Under the pieces are notes generated by a model. That model was not told the DNA's origin, ran no database searches, and saw only the letters and a list, made by a program, of their open reading frames with translations. Both the position numbers and the translations under genes were made by a program. 64,000 bases of DNA from an uncultured Rhizobium sp. (GTDB lineage: Bacteria > Pseudomonadota > Alphaproteobacteria > Rhizobiales > Rhizobiaceae): positions 62,001 to 126,000 of the forward strand of contig CAMFIF010000002.1 in NCBI GenBank assembly GCA_945952415.1, written 5' to 3'. This document shows positions 1 through 8,897 of the stretch, one piece after another (position 1 is the stretch's first letter; each line of letters starts with the position of its first letter).

Positions 1-327
1 ACCGATCGAATAGAGGTGCACCAGACACGAGACCGAATTCACCACGATCAGCATGACGGCCGTCAGCGTATCGATGCGCAGCGACCAGGCGACGTCGATG
101 CCGCCGGACTGGATCCAGCGCAACACCTCAACCTTGAGGGCTGCCTCGCCCTCACCCATGTGGCCGAAGCCGACGTTCAGGAAAACGATCCAGGAAAGCG
201 CGGCCGCCACGACCATCAGGCCGGTCGTTACATATTCCGATGCCTTCGCGCCGATGGAATTGCCGAACAGGCCGGCAATGATCGCACCGATCAGGGGAAG
301 AAAGACAATAGCCTTGTAGAGAAGCAT
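1..327 (-). CDS. nuoL: NADH-quinone oxidoreductase subunit L (partial, N-terminal part)
   Basis: This is the first 109 codons of the large antiporter-like membrane subunit (NuoL/ND5) of respiratory complex I, which takes part in proton pumping in the inner membrane. The frame is open to the window edge, so the rest of the roughly 660-residue protein lies outside. The translation starts MLLYKAIVFLPLIGAI, a typical first membrane helix. A second hydrophobic segment is at about residues 33-48, then the family segment SLRIDTLTAVMLIVVNSVS near residue 84. The ATG at 327 lies 6 bases after the nuoK stop, which places it in the nuo operon. It falls below the ORF size limit only because it is truncated. 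The identification is firm from both sequence and position. Confidence 0.93.
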   Translation of the reverse strand, partial: MLLYKAIVFLPLIGAIIAGLFGNSIGAKASEYVTTGLMVVAAALSWIVFLNVGFGHMGEGEAALKVEVLRWIQSGGIDVAWSLRIDTLTAVMLIVVNSVSCLVHLYSIG

Positions 328-333
328 GAGCCG

Positions 334-642
334 TTAGCCTTTCATCATATTGACGTCTTCCACCGCGATGGAGCCGCGGTTGCGGTAGAAGACCACGAGA
401 ATTGCAAGGCCGATCGCCGCTTCGGCGGCTGCGACCGTCAGAATGAAGAGCGCGAAGACCTGACCCGTCAGGTCATGCAGGAAGGACGAGAAGGCAACCA
501 TGTTGATGTTGACCGAGAGCAGGATGAGCTCCACCGACATCAGGATGATGATCACGTTCTTGCGGTTCAGGAAAATGCCGAACACGCCGAGCATGAAGAG
601 AATGGCGCTGACCGTGAGATAGTGGGAAAGACCGATTACCAT
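334..642 (-). CDS. nuoK: NADH-quinone oxidoreductase subunit K
   Basis: NuoK (ND4L), a 102-residue inner-membrane subunit of complex I, the normal family length. Three hydrophobic helices are visible, at roughly residues 5-25, 30-50 and 62-85. The helix containing [15 protein letters not shown] carries the conserved membrane glutamate associated with proton translocation, and a second glutamate lies in [14 protein letters not shown]. It sits between nuoJ (28-base gap) and nuoL (6-base gap) in the usual nuo order, on one polycistronic transcript. Confidence 0.97.
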   Translation of the reverse strand: MVIGLSHYLTVSAILFMLGVFGIFLNRKNVIIILMSVELILLSVNINMVAFSSFLHDLTGQVFALFILTVAAAEAAIGLAILVVFYRNRGSIAVEDVNMMKG

Positions 643-670
643 GTGCTTGTTTCCTTGACCTTTCCGCTCC

Positions 671-1285
671 TCAGAGCCCCTGCCCCGGCTTGACCTTGAC
701 CACCTCGACGGCGGTTTCGGGCGAGCGGGCGACCTGGGCAGCGATATCCTGACGCTTGATGTTCGTGCGATGGCGCAGCGTCAGCACGATCGCACCGATC
801 ATCGCCACCAGCAGGACCAGGCCGGCAATCTGGAAGAAGTAGACATAGGTTGTGTAGAGCTGGTCGCCGAGGGCGGCCGTGTTGGTCCGGGTGGCGAGAT
901 CCGGGATGGGGTTCGCAACCGTCTTGCCGATGTCGGGCGAAATCACGCTGCCGCCGATCACCACCACCAGCTCGGCCGCGAGGATGAGGCCGATCAGCAC
1001 GCCGACGGGCGCGTAATCGAGAGCCGCCGAACGCAGCTTCGCAAAGTCGATGTCGAGCATCATCACCACGAAGAGGAAGAGAACCGCCACCGCGCCGACA
1101 TAGACCACGAGCAGGATCATCGCCAGGAATTCAGCGCCCGTCAGCAGGAACAGACCTGCGGCATTGAAGAAGGTCAGGATCAGGAACAGGACCGAATGGA
1201 CCGGGTTCCTTGCCCAGATGACCATGAACGCCGACGCGATTGCGACAAAGGCGAAAAGATAGAAAAAAAGAGCCTGAAGACCCAT
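671..1285 (-). CDS. nuoJ: NADH-quinone oxidoreductase subunit J
   Basis: NuoJ (ND6), a membrane subunit of complex I. The chosen start [16 protein letters not shown] at 1285 gives 204 residues, matching the family, and puts a membrane helix right at the N-terminus. The frame is open further upstream (to 1366), but that extension is basic and unlike NuoJ. An ATG seven codons earlier (1306) is a possible alternative. Five hydrophobic segments are visible, including the conserved third-helix region [18 protein letters not shown] with its glycine-valine pattern. It lies 145 bases after the nuoI stop, the largest gap in the distal part of the operon, with no clear terminator. Confidence 0.95.
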   Translation of the reverse strand: MGLQALFFYLFAFVAIASAFMVIWARNPVHSVLFLILTFFNAAGLFLLTGAEFLAMILLVVYVGAVAVLFLFVVMMLDIDFAKLRSAALDYAPVGVLIGLILAAELVVVIGGSVISPDIGKTVANPIPDLATRTNTAALGDQLYTTYVYFFQIAGLVLLVAMIGAIVLTLRHRTNIKRQDIAAQVARSPETAVEVVKVKPGQGL

Positions 1286-1430
1286 GATTGGTGCCTTTTT
1301 CATCTTCCCCCGGGCAAGGACCAAAAGCCCCCGACCCGTCGGACATGCCCCGGCCATCCGGCGCATCCCTCGAAATTGACTTCATGGCGGCCCGGCCTTT
1401 TCGGCCCGGCCGCCGGGAAACGTCGCCGCC

Positions 1431-1922
1431 TTAGCGGTACGGCGCATCCTTGGCGATGTTGCGCGCGATTTCGCGCTCCCAGCGGTCGCCATTGTCGAGC
1501 AGCCGCTGCTTGTCGAAATAAAGTTCTTCGCGCGTCTCGGTGGCGAATTCGAAGTTCGGGCCTTCGACGATCGCATCCACCGGGCAGGCTTCCTGGCAGA
1601 AGCCGCAATAGATGCACTTCACCATGTCGATGTCGTAGCGCACCGTGCGGCGGGTGCCGTCATTGCGGCGCGGGCCGGCCTCGATGGTGATCGCCTGAGC
1701 GGGACAGATCGCCTCGCAGAGCTTGCAGGCAATGCAGCGCTCTTCGCCGTTGGGATAACGGCGCAGCGCATGCTCGCCGCGGAAGCGCGGGGAAACCGGG
1801 CCCTTTTCGAAGGGATAGTTCACCGTCGCCTTCGCCTTGAAGAAATAGCGCATCGACAGCACGAAAGCGCCGATGAATTCCTTCAGGAACAGTGAGTTGA
1901 TCGTTTTCGTTAGACTAGACAT
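1431..1922 (-). CDS. nuoI: NADH-quinone oxidoreductase subunit I (2x[4Fe-4S])
   Basis: NuoI (TYKY), the peripheral-arm subunit of complex I that carries clusters N6a and N6b on the way to quinone. Two complete ferredoxin motifs are present, [12 protein letters not shown] (about residue 63) and [12 protein letters not shown] (about residue 102). The length of 163 residues is standard. The ATG at 1922 shares its A with the TGA stop of the upstream small membrane protein gene (TGATG), which suggests translational coupling. A TTG one codon earlier is less likely. Confidence 0.97.
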   Translation of the reverse strand: MSSLTKTINSLFLKEFIGAFVLSMRYFFKAKATVNYPFEKGPVSPRFRGEHALRRYPNGEERCIACKLCEAICPAQAITIEAGPRRNDGTRRTVRYDIDMVKCIYCGFCQEACPVDAIVEGPNFEFATETREELYFDKQRLLDNGDRWEREIARNIAKDAPYR

Positions 1923-2179
1923 CAATTCGCTCCCAGGAGCTGATTTCCGAACACGTAACCCATTCCAGCGAACAGGACTGGCATTACAACTCGGTATTGA
2001 ACTTTTGCCATGGTTTGCGCCATGTTCCTGCGTTTAGCTGCGGTTTCGACGGGCATGCTGGCATAGGTCGAAGCAAAGCGCGCCTCTCTCCTCTTCGCTA
2101 CGAACGGATAGACGAAGATATTTCCGAGAACGGCAATCGCCAATCCAAGTGAAGCGCCGACCAGACCCCAGATCGACAT
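1922..2179 (-). CDS. small membrane protein of unknown function between nuoH and nuoI
   Basis: An 85-residue protein that I do not recognise as a complex I subunit. It has an N-terminal hydrophobic segment (about residues 3-27, [20 protein letters not shown]), a basic central stretch (AKRREARF, then [13 protein letters not shown]), and a C-terminal hydrophobic segment (about residues 62-82). This fits two membrane helices with a polar loop. The start lies 3 bases after the nuoH stop and its own stop overlaps the nuoI ATG by one base, so it is read as part of the nuo operon. Possible roles such as an accessory or assembly factor are inference only. The tight coupling and good coding pattern make it a real gene. 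Confidence 0.8.
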   Translation of the reverse strand: MSIWGLVGASLGLAIAVLGNIFVYPFVAKRREARFASTYASMPVETAAKRRNMAQTMAKVQYRVVMPVLFAGMGYVFGNQLLGAN

Positions 2180-2182
2180 GGT

Positions 2183-3226
2183 TCAAGCCCACCCCATGAA
2201 TTTCAGCGTGAACGCCGTGATGATGACCATGGCGAGCGAGATGGGCAGGAAGACCTTCCAGCCCAGCCGCATCAGCTGGTCATAGCGGTAGCGCGGCACG
2301 AAGGCCTTGACCATGGCGAACATGAAGAAGACGAGCGATGCCTTGATCAGGAACCAGACGATACCGGGAACCCAGTTCAGGAACCACACATCGACCGGCG
2401 GCAGCCAGCCACCCAGGAAGAGGATGGTGGTGAGCGCGCACATCAGCACGATGGCCGAGTATTCGCCCAGCATGAACATCATGTAGGGGGTGGAGCCATA
2501 TTCCACCATGAAGCCGGCCACCAGTTCCGATTCCGCTTCCGGAAGGTCGAAGGGCGGGCGGTTCGTCTCGGCCAGCGCCGAGATGAAGAAGACGATGAAC
2601 ATCGGGAAGAGCGACAGCCAGTGCCAGTCCAGGAAGGATGCGGGCAGGCCGAGCCGGGTGCCGAGGCCGTCGTGCTGCGCCATGACGATATCCGTCAGGT
2701 TCAGCGAGCCGACGCAGAGCAGGACGGTAACGATCACGAAGCCGATCGAGACTTCGTAGGACACCATCTGCGCTGCCGAGCGGAGCGCGCCGAGGAACGG
2801 ATATTTGGAGTTCGATGCCCAGCCGCCCATGATGATGCCATAGACCTCCAGCGAGGAGATGGCAAAGACATAGAGAATGCCGACATTGATATTGGCGATC
2901 ACCCAGCCCGCATTCAGCGGCACCACCGCCCAGGTGGCGAGAGCCAGCGTAACGCCGACCAGCGGCGCCAGCAGGAAGACGCCCTTGTTGGCGCCCGCCG
3001 GAATGACCGGCTCCTTGAAGACGAACTTCAGCAGGTCGGCGAAGGACTGGAACAGACCCCAGGGACCGACGACGTTCGGCCCGCGGCGCAGCTGCACGGC
3101 AGCCCAGATCTTGCGGTCGGCCAAAAGGAAATAGGCGATCAGGAGCAGGAGGCAGACGAGCAGCAGGAGCGACTGCGCAACCATGATGGCCCCGGGCCAG
3201 ACATAGGTAGTAACGAAGGAATCCAT
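2183..3226 (-). CDS. nuoH: NADH-quinone oxidoreductase subunit H
   Basis: NuoH (ND1), the membrane subunit that forms much of the quinone-binding chamber of complex I. It has 347 residues and about eight hydrophobic helices. The characteristic loop [20 protein letters not shown] (about residue 215) and [20 protein letters not shown] (about residue 45) are both present. The gene follows nuoG by 12 bases. The start [16 protein letters not shown] directly precedes the first helix. Confidence 0.98.
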   Translation of the reverse strand: MDSFVTTYVWPGAIMVAQSLLLLVCLLLLIAYFLLADRKIWAAVQLRRGPNVVGPWGLFQSFADLLKFVFKEPVIPAGANKGVFLLAPLVGVTLALATWAVVPLNAGWVIANINVGILYVFAISSLEVYGIIMGGWASNSKYPFLGALRSAAQMVSYEVSIGFVIVTVLLCVGSLNLTDIVMAQHDGLGTRLGLPASFLDWHWLSLFPMFIVFFISALAETNRPPFDLPEAESELVAGFMVEYGSTPYMMFMLGEYSAIVLMCALTTILFLGGWLPPVDVWFLNWVPGIVWFLIKASLVFFMFAMVKAFVPRYRYDQLMRLGWKVFLPISLAMVIITAFTLKFMGWA

Positions 3227-3238
3227 GCTTTTCTGCCC

Positions 3239-5320
3239 TTACTCTGCCGCAGCCTTGAAATTGTTGCGGGCCAATGCCGAGCACTCCGCCATGACCTTGG
3301 AGGCGCGCGCGATCGGGTTCGTCAAATAGAAGTCCTTGACCGCCGGCGTAAAGCCCGCGGAAGACATCTTCCCGGCCTTTTTCGAAAGGGCGATCACATC
3401 GTCAGGATTGCCGGGGGCAATCTCGTCGAGATTGGCGAAATGCGGATGTGCCGCATAGAGGGCGTTACGCAGCGCGCCCAGCGAATCGAAGGGCAGCCGC
3501 TTGCCGAGCGTGTCGGAAAGCGCGCGCAGGATCGCCCAGTCCTCGCGGGCATCGCCCGGCGGGAAGCCGGCGCGGTTGCCCATCTGCACGCGGCCTTCGG
3601 TGTTCACCCAGGTACCGGACTTTTCCGTATAGGCGGCGGCCGGCAGGATGACATCGGCGTTCATCGCGCCCTGATCCCCGTGGGAACCGATATAGACGGT
3701 GAACTTCGCGCCCTTGGCCGAGAAGTCGAGCTCATCGGCGCCGAGCAGGAAGAGCACATCCATCGAGGCGAGCATGGCGGCGGCATTCTTGCCCCCCTCG
3801 CCCGGCACGAAGCCGAGATCGAGCGCGCCGACGCGCGAGGCGGCGGTGTGAAGAACCGAGAAGCCGTTCCAGCCGTCCTTGACCGCGCCCACATCGACGG
3901 CGAGCTTCGCCGCATTGGCCAGCACTTCCGCACCGTTGATGCCCGTGAGCGCACCCTGGCCGACGATGACGAGCGGCTTCTGCGCCGCCTTCAGTTTTTC
4001 GACGAAGCTGCCATTGCCGGCCACGAGGTCGGCCAGCGTATCCGAACCGGCGCCGAGATATTCATAGGGGTAGCGCATTTCGCCGCCCTCGCCGATCACG
4101 CCGATCGGGAAGCCGCCGCGGCGCCACCGCTTGCGGATGCGGGCGTTGAGAACGGCCGCCTCATAGCGCGGATTGGCACCGATGAGGATAAGCGCATCAG
4201 CCTGTTCAATGCCTTCGATGGTGGCGTTGAACAGGTAGCTCGACCGGCCGAGGACCGGATAGAGCGCTGCCCCATCCTGGCGGCAATCGAGATTTTCCGA
4301 GCCGAGCGAGCGGATGAGTTCGCGCAGCGCATAGATTTCCTCGACGGAGGCGAGATCGCCGGCAATCGCGCCGATCCGCTCGCCGGTCGTCGCAGAAACG
4401 GCAACCTTGATCGCGCCGAAGGCATCGGCCCAGCTTGCGGGCTGCAGGCGGCCGTCGCGGCGAACGTAGGGGCGGTCGAGACGCTGGGTCTTCAGACCAT
4501 CCCAGATGAAGCGCGACTTGTCCGAAATCCACTCTTCGTTGATCTCTTCGTTGACGCGCGGCAGGATGCGCATGACTTCACGGCCGCGGGTATCGACGCG
4601 GATGGCCGATCCCAACGCATCCATCACGTCGATGCTCTCGGTCTTGCCCAGTTCCCACGGACGCGCCGTGAAGGCGAAGGGCTTCGAGGTCAGCGCGCCG
4701 ACCGGGCAGAGGTCAACGACGTTGCCCTGCAGCTCGGAGGTCATGGCCTGCTCGAGATAGGTGGTGATTTCCGCATCTTCGCCGCGGCCGATCAGGCCGA
4801 GCTCGGCAATGCCGGCCACTTCCGTGGTGAAGCGGACGCAGCGCGTGCAGTGGATGCAGCGGTTCATCTCGGTCTTGACCAGCGGGCCGATATATTTGTC
4901 TTCCACCGCGCGCTTGTCTTCGGTGTAGCGCGAGCTGTCGATCCCGAAGGCCATGGCCTGGTCCTGCAGGTCGCATTCGCCGCCCTGGTCGCAGATCGGA
5001 CAATCCAGCGGATGGTTGATCAGCAGGAATTCCATCACGCCCTCACGGGCCTTCTTGACCATCGGCGTGTTGGTGAACACTTCCGGCAGCTCGCCATTCG
5101 GCCCGCCGCGGATGTCGCGCACGCCCATGGCGCAGGAAGCGGCCGGCTTCGGCGGGCCGCCCTTCACCTCGACAAGGCACATGCGGCAGTTGCCCGCCAC
5201 GGAGAGGCGTTCATGAAAACAGAAGCGCGGGACTTCGGCACCAGCTTCCTCGCACGCTTGCAGAAGCGTGAAATGATCCGGAACCTCGATCTCTTTACCG
5301 TCAACTTTCAGCTTTGCCAT
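3239..5320 (-). CDS. nuoG: NADH-quinone oxidoreductase subunit G
   Basis: NuoG (75-kDa subunit), the iron-sulfur-rich subunit of the NADH-oxidising arm. The chosen start MAKLKVDGKEIEVPDHFT gives 693 residues, the usual length in rhizobia; the open frame continues 34 codons upstream without family likeness. The N-terminal ferredoxin-type fold carries CFHERLSVAGNCRMC for a [2Fe-2S] cluster. It is followed by DCPICDQGGECDLQ and NRCIHCTRCVRF for [4Fe-4S] clusters, then a long molybdopterin-oxidoreductase-like domain that in this family is structural. A 192-base gap separates it from the upstream helix-hairpin-helix gene, and nuoH follows 12 bases downstream. Confidence 0.98.
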   Translation of the reverse strand: MAKLKVDGKEIEVPDHFTLLQACEEAGAEVPRFCFHERLSVAGNCRMCLVEVKGGPPKPAASCAMGVRDIRGGPNGELPEVFTNTPMVKKAREGVMEFLLINHPLDCPICDQGGECDLQDQAMAFGIDSSRYTEDKRAVEDKYIGPLVKTEMNRCIHCTRCVRFTTEVAGIAELGLIGRGEDAEITTYLEQAMTSELQGNVVDLCPVGALTSKPFAFTARPWELGKTESIDVMDALGSAIRVDTRGREVMRILPRVNEEINEEWISDKSRFIWDGLKTQRLDRPYVRRDGRLQPASWADAFGAIKVAVSATTGERIGAIAGDLASVEEIYALRELIRSLGSENLDCRQDGAALYPVLGRSSYLFNATIEGIEQADALILIGANPRYEAAVLNARIRKRWRRGGFPIGVIGEGGEMRYPYEYLGAGSDTLADLVAGNGSFVEKLKAAQKPLVIVGQGALTGINGAEVLANAAKLAVDVGAVKDGWNGFSVLHTAASRVGALDLGFVPGEGGKNAAAMLASMDVLFLLGADELDFSAKGAKFTVYIGSHGDQGAMNADVILPAAAYTEKSGTWVNTEGRVQMGNRAGFPPGDAREDWAILRALSDTLGKRLPFDSLGALRNALYAAHPHFANLDEIAPGNPDDVIALSKKAGKMSSAGFTPAVKDFYLTNPIARASKVMAECSALARNNFKAAAE

Positions 5321-5512
5321 TGTCTCAACTTCAGTCCTGTTCGCGTTGCCGCCGGGCATGGCTGCAATTTTTTCCAACCGGTTCGGGCCGCAGGCGATCA
5401 CCCCGGCCCGTACCGATGACATTCATTCTTCCGGAACCGTCCCCGGCCCCCCGCATTGCCGCGGTCACCCGCTGCAATCCGTCACTTCATCGGCCCCCGG
5501 GGGAGCCGTCCC

Positions 5513-6163
5513 TCATTCTTTCACCAGAGCGGCGGCCTTTTCGACCCAGCCGTCCCGAGCGATGCGGCCATCGAGGCCGAGTTCCCGATCGAGCGCCAGC
5601 GCTTCGTGCGAGGACAGGGCGGCGATCGCTTCGAGCGATTCAAGCCCCCTCGCCTTCAGCAATGCTTCCAGCTTTGGCCCCATACCGGGCAGGCGGCGAA
5701 GTCCCGCATCGCGCGGCGCATCGACATCTGCCTTTGTCGAGGGCTTCGCCTTGCGGCCCGGCGCCTTCTTATCCGAAGCGGGCTTTGCCGCAGCCTTGCG
5801 CGGCTTTGCCTCGGCGACGGATTTCGCCTTCGGTTTCAGCGAGACGACGGTTGCGCTCGAAGTTTCCGGAACCGTTTCCGGCTTCGGATTCGTTTCCGGC
5901 GCCAGCGGTGCCTCCGCTTCCGGCGCGCCCATGACCTCCGCCATCAGCCGCGACGTTTCCACAGCCCCCTTGAGGAAGCCGAGATAGGCGCCAGCCATCT
6001 GGTTGGCGAAGCCAAGGCCCATGGCGGTTGCCGCCGCGAACGCGCCCGCAGACGGGGCCAGCAGGGGCGGCAGGACGAGCGGCGGCACGGAAGACATGAG
6101 GGTGCGGAATGCTTCCTCCTCCTTGCCTGCCAGTCCTGCGCTCTCCGCCCGATCCGCCACCAT
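5513..6163 (-). CDS. helix-hairpin-helix-tail protein between nuoF and nuoG
   Basis: A 216-residue protein of unknown role. The N-terminal 75 residues are rich in A, G, L and P, with a weakly hydrophobic stretch (about 27-66). A low-complexity linker rich in Ala, Lys and Pro follows (about 80-150). The C-terminus (about 155-216) contains LRRLPGMGPKLEALLKARGL, a helix-hairpin-helix-like GxGPK motif, and ends DGRIARDGWVEKAAALV. The same tail architecture ends NuoE of this operon ([16 protein letters not shown] ... [15 protein letters not shown]), so the two share a duplicated domain. An AAGGA ribosome site precedes the ATG, and the gene starts 6 bases after the nuoF stop. Related ORFs occur at this place in rhizobial nuo operons as I recall; a role in complex I assembly is inference. 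Confidence 0.85.
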   Translation of the reverse strand: MVADRAESAGLAGKEEEAFRTLMSSVPPLVLPPLLAPSAGAFAAATAMGLGFANQMAGAYLGFLKGAVETSRLMAEVMGAPEAEAPLAPETNPKPETVPETSSATVVSLKPKAKSVAEAKPRKAAAKPASDKKAPGRKAKPSTKADVDAPRDAGLRRLPGMGPKLEALLKARGLESLEAIAALSSHEALALDRELGLDGRIARDGWVEKAAALVKE

Positions 6164-6169
6164 CGATCC

Positions 6170-7474
6170 TTACTCCGCAGCTTCCATGACCACGCCATGC
6201 GCCATGGCATTGCGCGTATATTCGTCGATGCGCGCTTCCATGACCGGGCGGAAATGCTTGATCAGGCCCTGGATCGGCCACGCCGCCGCATCGCCGAGCG
6301 CGCAGATCGTGTGGCCTTCCACCTGCTTCGTCACCTGGAAGAGCATGTCGATCTCACGCTTCTGGGCATTGCCCTTCACCATGCGATCCATCACGCGCAT
6401 CATCCAGCCCGTGCCTTCGCGGCAGGGCGTGCACTGGCCGCAGCTCTCGTGCTTGTAGAAGGCCGAGAGGCGCCAGATGGCCTTCACGATATCCGTAGAC
6501 TTGTCCATGACGATGACAGCCGCGGTGCCGAGGCCGGAACCGAGCTCGCGCAGGCCGTCATAATCCATGATGGCATTGCGAATCTGCTCGCCGGGCACGC
6601 AGGGAACGGAGGATCCGCCGGGGATGACCGCCAGCAGGTTGTCCCAGCCGCCGCGAATGCCGCCGCAGTGCTTCTCGATCAGCTCCTCGAAGCTGATGGA
6701 CATGGATTCTTCCACCGTGCAGGGGCGGTTGACGTGGCCCGAGATGGAGAAGAGCTTGGTGCCGGTGTTGTTCGCACGGCCGAAGCTCGCATACCAGGCC
6801 GCGCCGCGGCGCAGGATGGTGGGCGTGACGGCGATCGATTCGACGTTGTTGACGGTCGTCGGGCAGCCATAGAGACCCATATTCGCCGGGAACGGCGGCT
6901 TCAGGCGCGGCTGGCCCTTCTTGCCTTCCAGGCTTTCGAGCAGCGCAGTTTCCTCGCCGCAGATATAGGCGCCGGCGCCGTGGTGAACCACGATGTCGAT
7001 GTCATAGCCGAGCTTGTTGTTCTTGCCGAGCAGGCCGGCCTCGTAGCATTCGTCGATCGCTGCCTGCAGCGCCTCGCGCTCGCGCATGAATTCGCCGCGC
7101 ACATAGATATAGGCGTGATGCGCGCCCATGGCGAAGGAGGCGATGACGCAGCCTTCGATCAGCGTGTGCGGATCATGGCGCATGATCTCGCGGTCCTTGC
7201 AGGTACCGGGCTCGGATTCGTCGGCATTGACGACGAGGTAATGCGGACGGCCATCGCTTTCCTTCGGCATGAAGGACCACTTCAGACCCGTCGGGAAGCC
7301 TGCACCGCCACGGCCGCGCAGGCCGGAATTCTTGACCTCGTTGATGATCCAGTCACGGCCCATCTCGAGCAGCTGCTTGGTTCCATCCCAGTGACCACGG
7401 GCCATGGCGCCCTTCAGCGACTTGTCCTTGAGGCCGTAGATGTTCGTAAAGATGCGATCCTGATCTTTGAGCAT
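6170..7474 (-). CDS. nuoF: NADH-quinone oxidoreductase subunit F
   Basis: NuoF (51-kDa subunit), the site of NADH oxidation, binding NADH, FMN and cluster N3. The 434 residues show the glycine-rich nucleotide site [15 protein letters not shown] (about residue 54), the FMN-region motif [13 protein letters not shown] (about residue 83) and the C-terminal [4Fe-4S] motif [12 protein letters not shown] (about residue 348). It lies 9 bases downstream of nuoE, so the E-F pair is adjacent as in almost all nuo operons. Confidence 0.98.
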   Translation of the reverse strand: MLKDQDRIFTNIYGLKDKSLKGAMARGHWDGTKQLLEMGRDWIINEVKNSGLRGRGGAGFPTGLKWSFMPKESDGRPHYLVVNADESEPGTCKDREIMRHDPHTLIEGCVIASFAMGAHHAYIYVRGEFMREREALQAAIDECYEAGLLGKNNKLGYDIDIVVHHGAGAYICGEETALLESLEGKKGQPRLKPPFPANMGLYGCPTTVNNVESIAVTPTILRRGAAWYASFGRANNTGTKLFSISGHVNRPCTVEESMSISFEELIEKHCGGIRGGWDNLLAVIPGGSSVPCVPGEQIRNAIMDYDGLRELGSGLGTAAVIVMDKSTDIVKAIWRLSAFYKHESCGQCTPCREGTGWMMRVMDRMVKGNAQKREIDMLFQVTKQVEGHTICALGDAAAWPIQGLIKHFRPVMEARIDEYTRNAMAHGVVMEAAE

Positions 7475-7483
7475 GCTAACCTC

Positions 7484-8575
7484 TTACCGCGGCTTCTTGC
7501 CGAAAACCCTGATATATTCTTCTTCGCCCTTGGAGAGCGCATCGGCCTGCTTGACCCAGTCGTCCCGGTCGATCCGGCCCTTGAAATTCAGGTAGCCATC
7601 AACCCAGGCCCGTTCCGTCTCGGTCCAGCCGGCGATCTGCGCGAAGGTAAAGATGCCGAGCTCATGCAGGATGCCAGAGATCTTCGGGCCTACGCCCGAG
7701 ATGAGCTCCAGATTGTCGACCGTTGCGGGTCGTTCGATGCCCTTCGGACGGTTCGGATCGTCGAGCGACGGCTTGGCCGCATTCTTGATCGGCGCCTGTC
7801 CAGCCTGTGCGGTCTTGCCTTCAGCCGGCGTTTTCAGTGCCGGTGCGGTTTCCACGGCGGAGGTATCAGGCTTTGCGGCATTGGCCGGCGGAACCGAAAC
7901 GGCGGCTTCCGCGGCAGCGGCCGGTGCAGCGGCTTGCGCGTTCGCAAAATTGTTGACCGGCTTGATATCCTCGGTCAACGAGGTCAGCCCGCCCTGCGGT
8001 GCGGAATAGATGCGGTCATTCTGCGGGCCGGGACGGATGTCAGCACCACGCCCCGCCTCGAAGCGGTCGATGATGTGCTCGAGCTGGGTCGGCGTCAGGT
8101 CTTCATAGGTATCCTTGAAGATCGTCACCATCGGCGCGTTCACGCAGGCGCCTGCGCATTCCACCTCTTCCCACGACAAGGTGCCATCGGCATTGGTGTG
8201 GAAGGGCTCTGCATGGATCTTGCTCTTGCAGACGCGAATAAGATCTTCCGCGCCACGCAGCATGCAGGGCGTCGTGCCGCAGACCTGCACATGCGCGCGG
8301 GTGCCGACCGGCTTCAGCTGGAACTGGGTGTAGAAGGTCGCAACCTCCAGCACGCGGATATAGGGCATGCCGAGCATGTCCGCGATCTTTTCGATTGCGG
8401 CACGGGTGACCCAGCCATCCTGTTCCTGGGCCCGCATCAGCAGCGGAATGACCGCCGATTGTTGCCGGCCTTCCGGATATTTCTTGATGGTTGCCTCGGC
8501 CCAGGCGGCGTTCTCCGCGTTGAACGCGAAGCTCGCGGGCTGGAACTGGTCTTCGGCTAGTCGACGAACGGACAT
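7484..8575 (-). CDS. nuoE: NADH-quinone oxidoreductase subunit E with C-terminal HHH extension
   Basis: NuoE (24-kDa subunit), the thioredoxin-fold [2Fe-2S] protein that works next to NuoF. The ligand motifs are CGTTPC (about residue 104) and CAGAC (about residue 143). At 363 residues it is about twice the length of ordinary NuoE. After roughly residue 200 comes an Ala/Pro-rich linker and then a C-terminal domain (about 290-363) with [18 protein letters not shown] and [17 protein letters not shown]. That domain matches the tail of the separate protein encoded at 5513-6163. Long NuoE proteins of this kind are known in rhizobia; the function of the tail is not established. Confidence 0.96.
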   Translation of the reverse strand: MSVRRLAEDQFQPASFAFNAENAAWAEATIKKYPEGRQQSAVIPLLMRAQEQDGWVTRAAIEKIADMLGMPYIRVLEVATFYTQFQLKPVGTRAHVQVCGTTPCMLRGAEDLIRVCKSKIHAEPFHTNADGTLSWEEVECAGACVNAPMVTIFKDTYEDLTPTQLEHIIDRFEAGRGADIRPGPQNDRIYSAPQGGLTSLTEDIKPVNNFANAQAAAPAAAAEAAVSVPPANAAKPDTSAVETAPALKTPAEGKTAQAGQAPIKNAAKPSLDDPNRPKGIERPATVDNLELISGVGPKISGILHELGIFTFAQIAGWTETERAWVDGYLNFKGRIDRDDWVKQADALSKGEEEYIRVFGKKPR

Positions 8576-8591
8576 TCTTCCTCACGCCTTG

Positions 8592-8897
8592 TCAATTTAT
8601 GGATCCACACCGCGTCTTCGCCACATTGGTGAATTCGCAGGCATAGGCCGACTTTTCATTCTGCATAAAGATGATCAGCTTGTCGGTTCCCGAGGGAGAC
8701 GACGCCTTGATCTCGTAACCATCCTCCAGCAGCTCTGCCATGGTCGCGACCTTGCCGGGCACGTTCGACGTGTCGGGCGTGCCCGCCATGTCGGACGAGG
8801 AGGTCGACGCGCTGTCGCTCGCATCGCTGCCGGACTGCGCCAGAGCCGGCGCCATCCCGAGACAGAGAGCGATCAGGGCAAAGCCGAGGCGTCGCAT
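8592..8897 (-). CDS. small secreted protein between nuoD and nuoE
   Basis: A 101-residue protein. The start at 8897 ([20 protein letters not shown]) gives a clear signal peptide, probably cleaved after APALA. A Ser/Asp/Thr-rich linker follows (about 22-48), then a compact domain with ATMAELLEDGYEIKASS and a C-terminus holding two cysteines (YACEFTNVAKTRCGSIN). The ATG overlaps the nuoD stop by one base (TCA/CAT on the plus strand), so it is translationally coupled to nuoD, and nuoE starts 16 bases after it. A longer frame upstream runs inside nuoD and is not used. I do not recognise a function; a periplasmic role with a disulfide is inferred from the signal and cysteine pair. Confidence 0.82.
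   Translation of the reverse strand: MRRLGFALIALCLGMAPALAQSGSDASDSASTSSSDMAGTPDTSNVPGKVATMAELLEDGYEIKASSPSGTDKLIIFMQNEKSAYACEFTNVAKTRCGSIN

Noticed and set aside
2621-5419. A 932-codon open frame on the plus strand
   Set aside because: It is antisense to nuoH and nuoG, is rich in Arg, His and Asp as expected for the complement of high-GC coding DNA, and has no ribosome site.
5456-8560. A 1034-codon open frame on the plus strand
   Set aside because: It is antisense to the HHH protein, nuoF and nuoE; composition and lack of any domain show it is a shadow.
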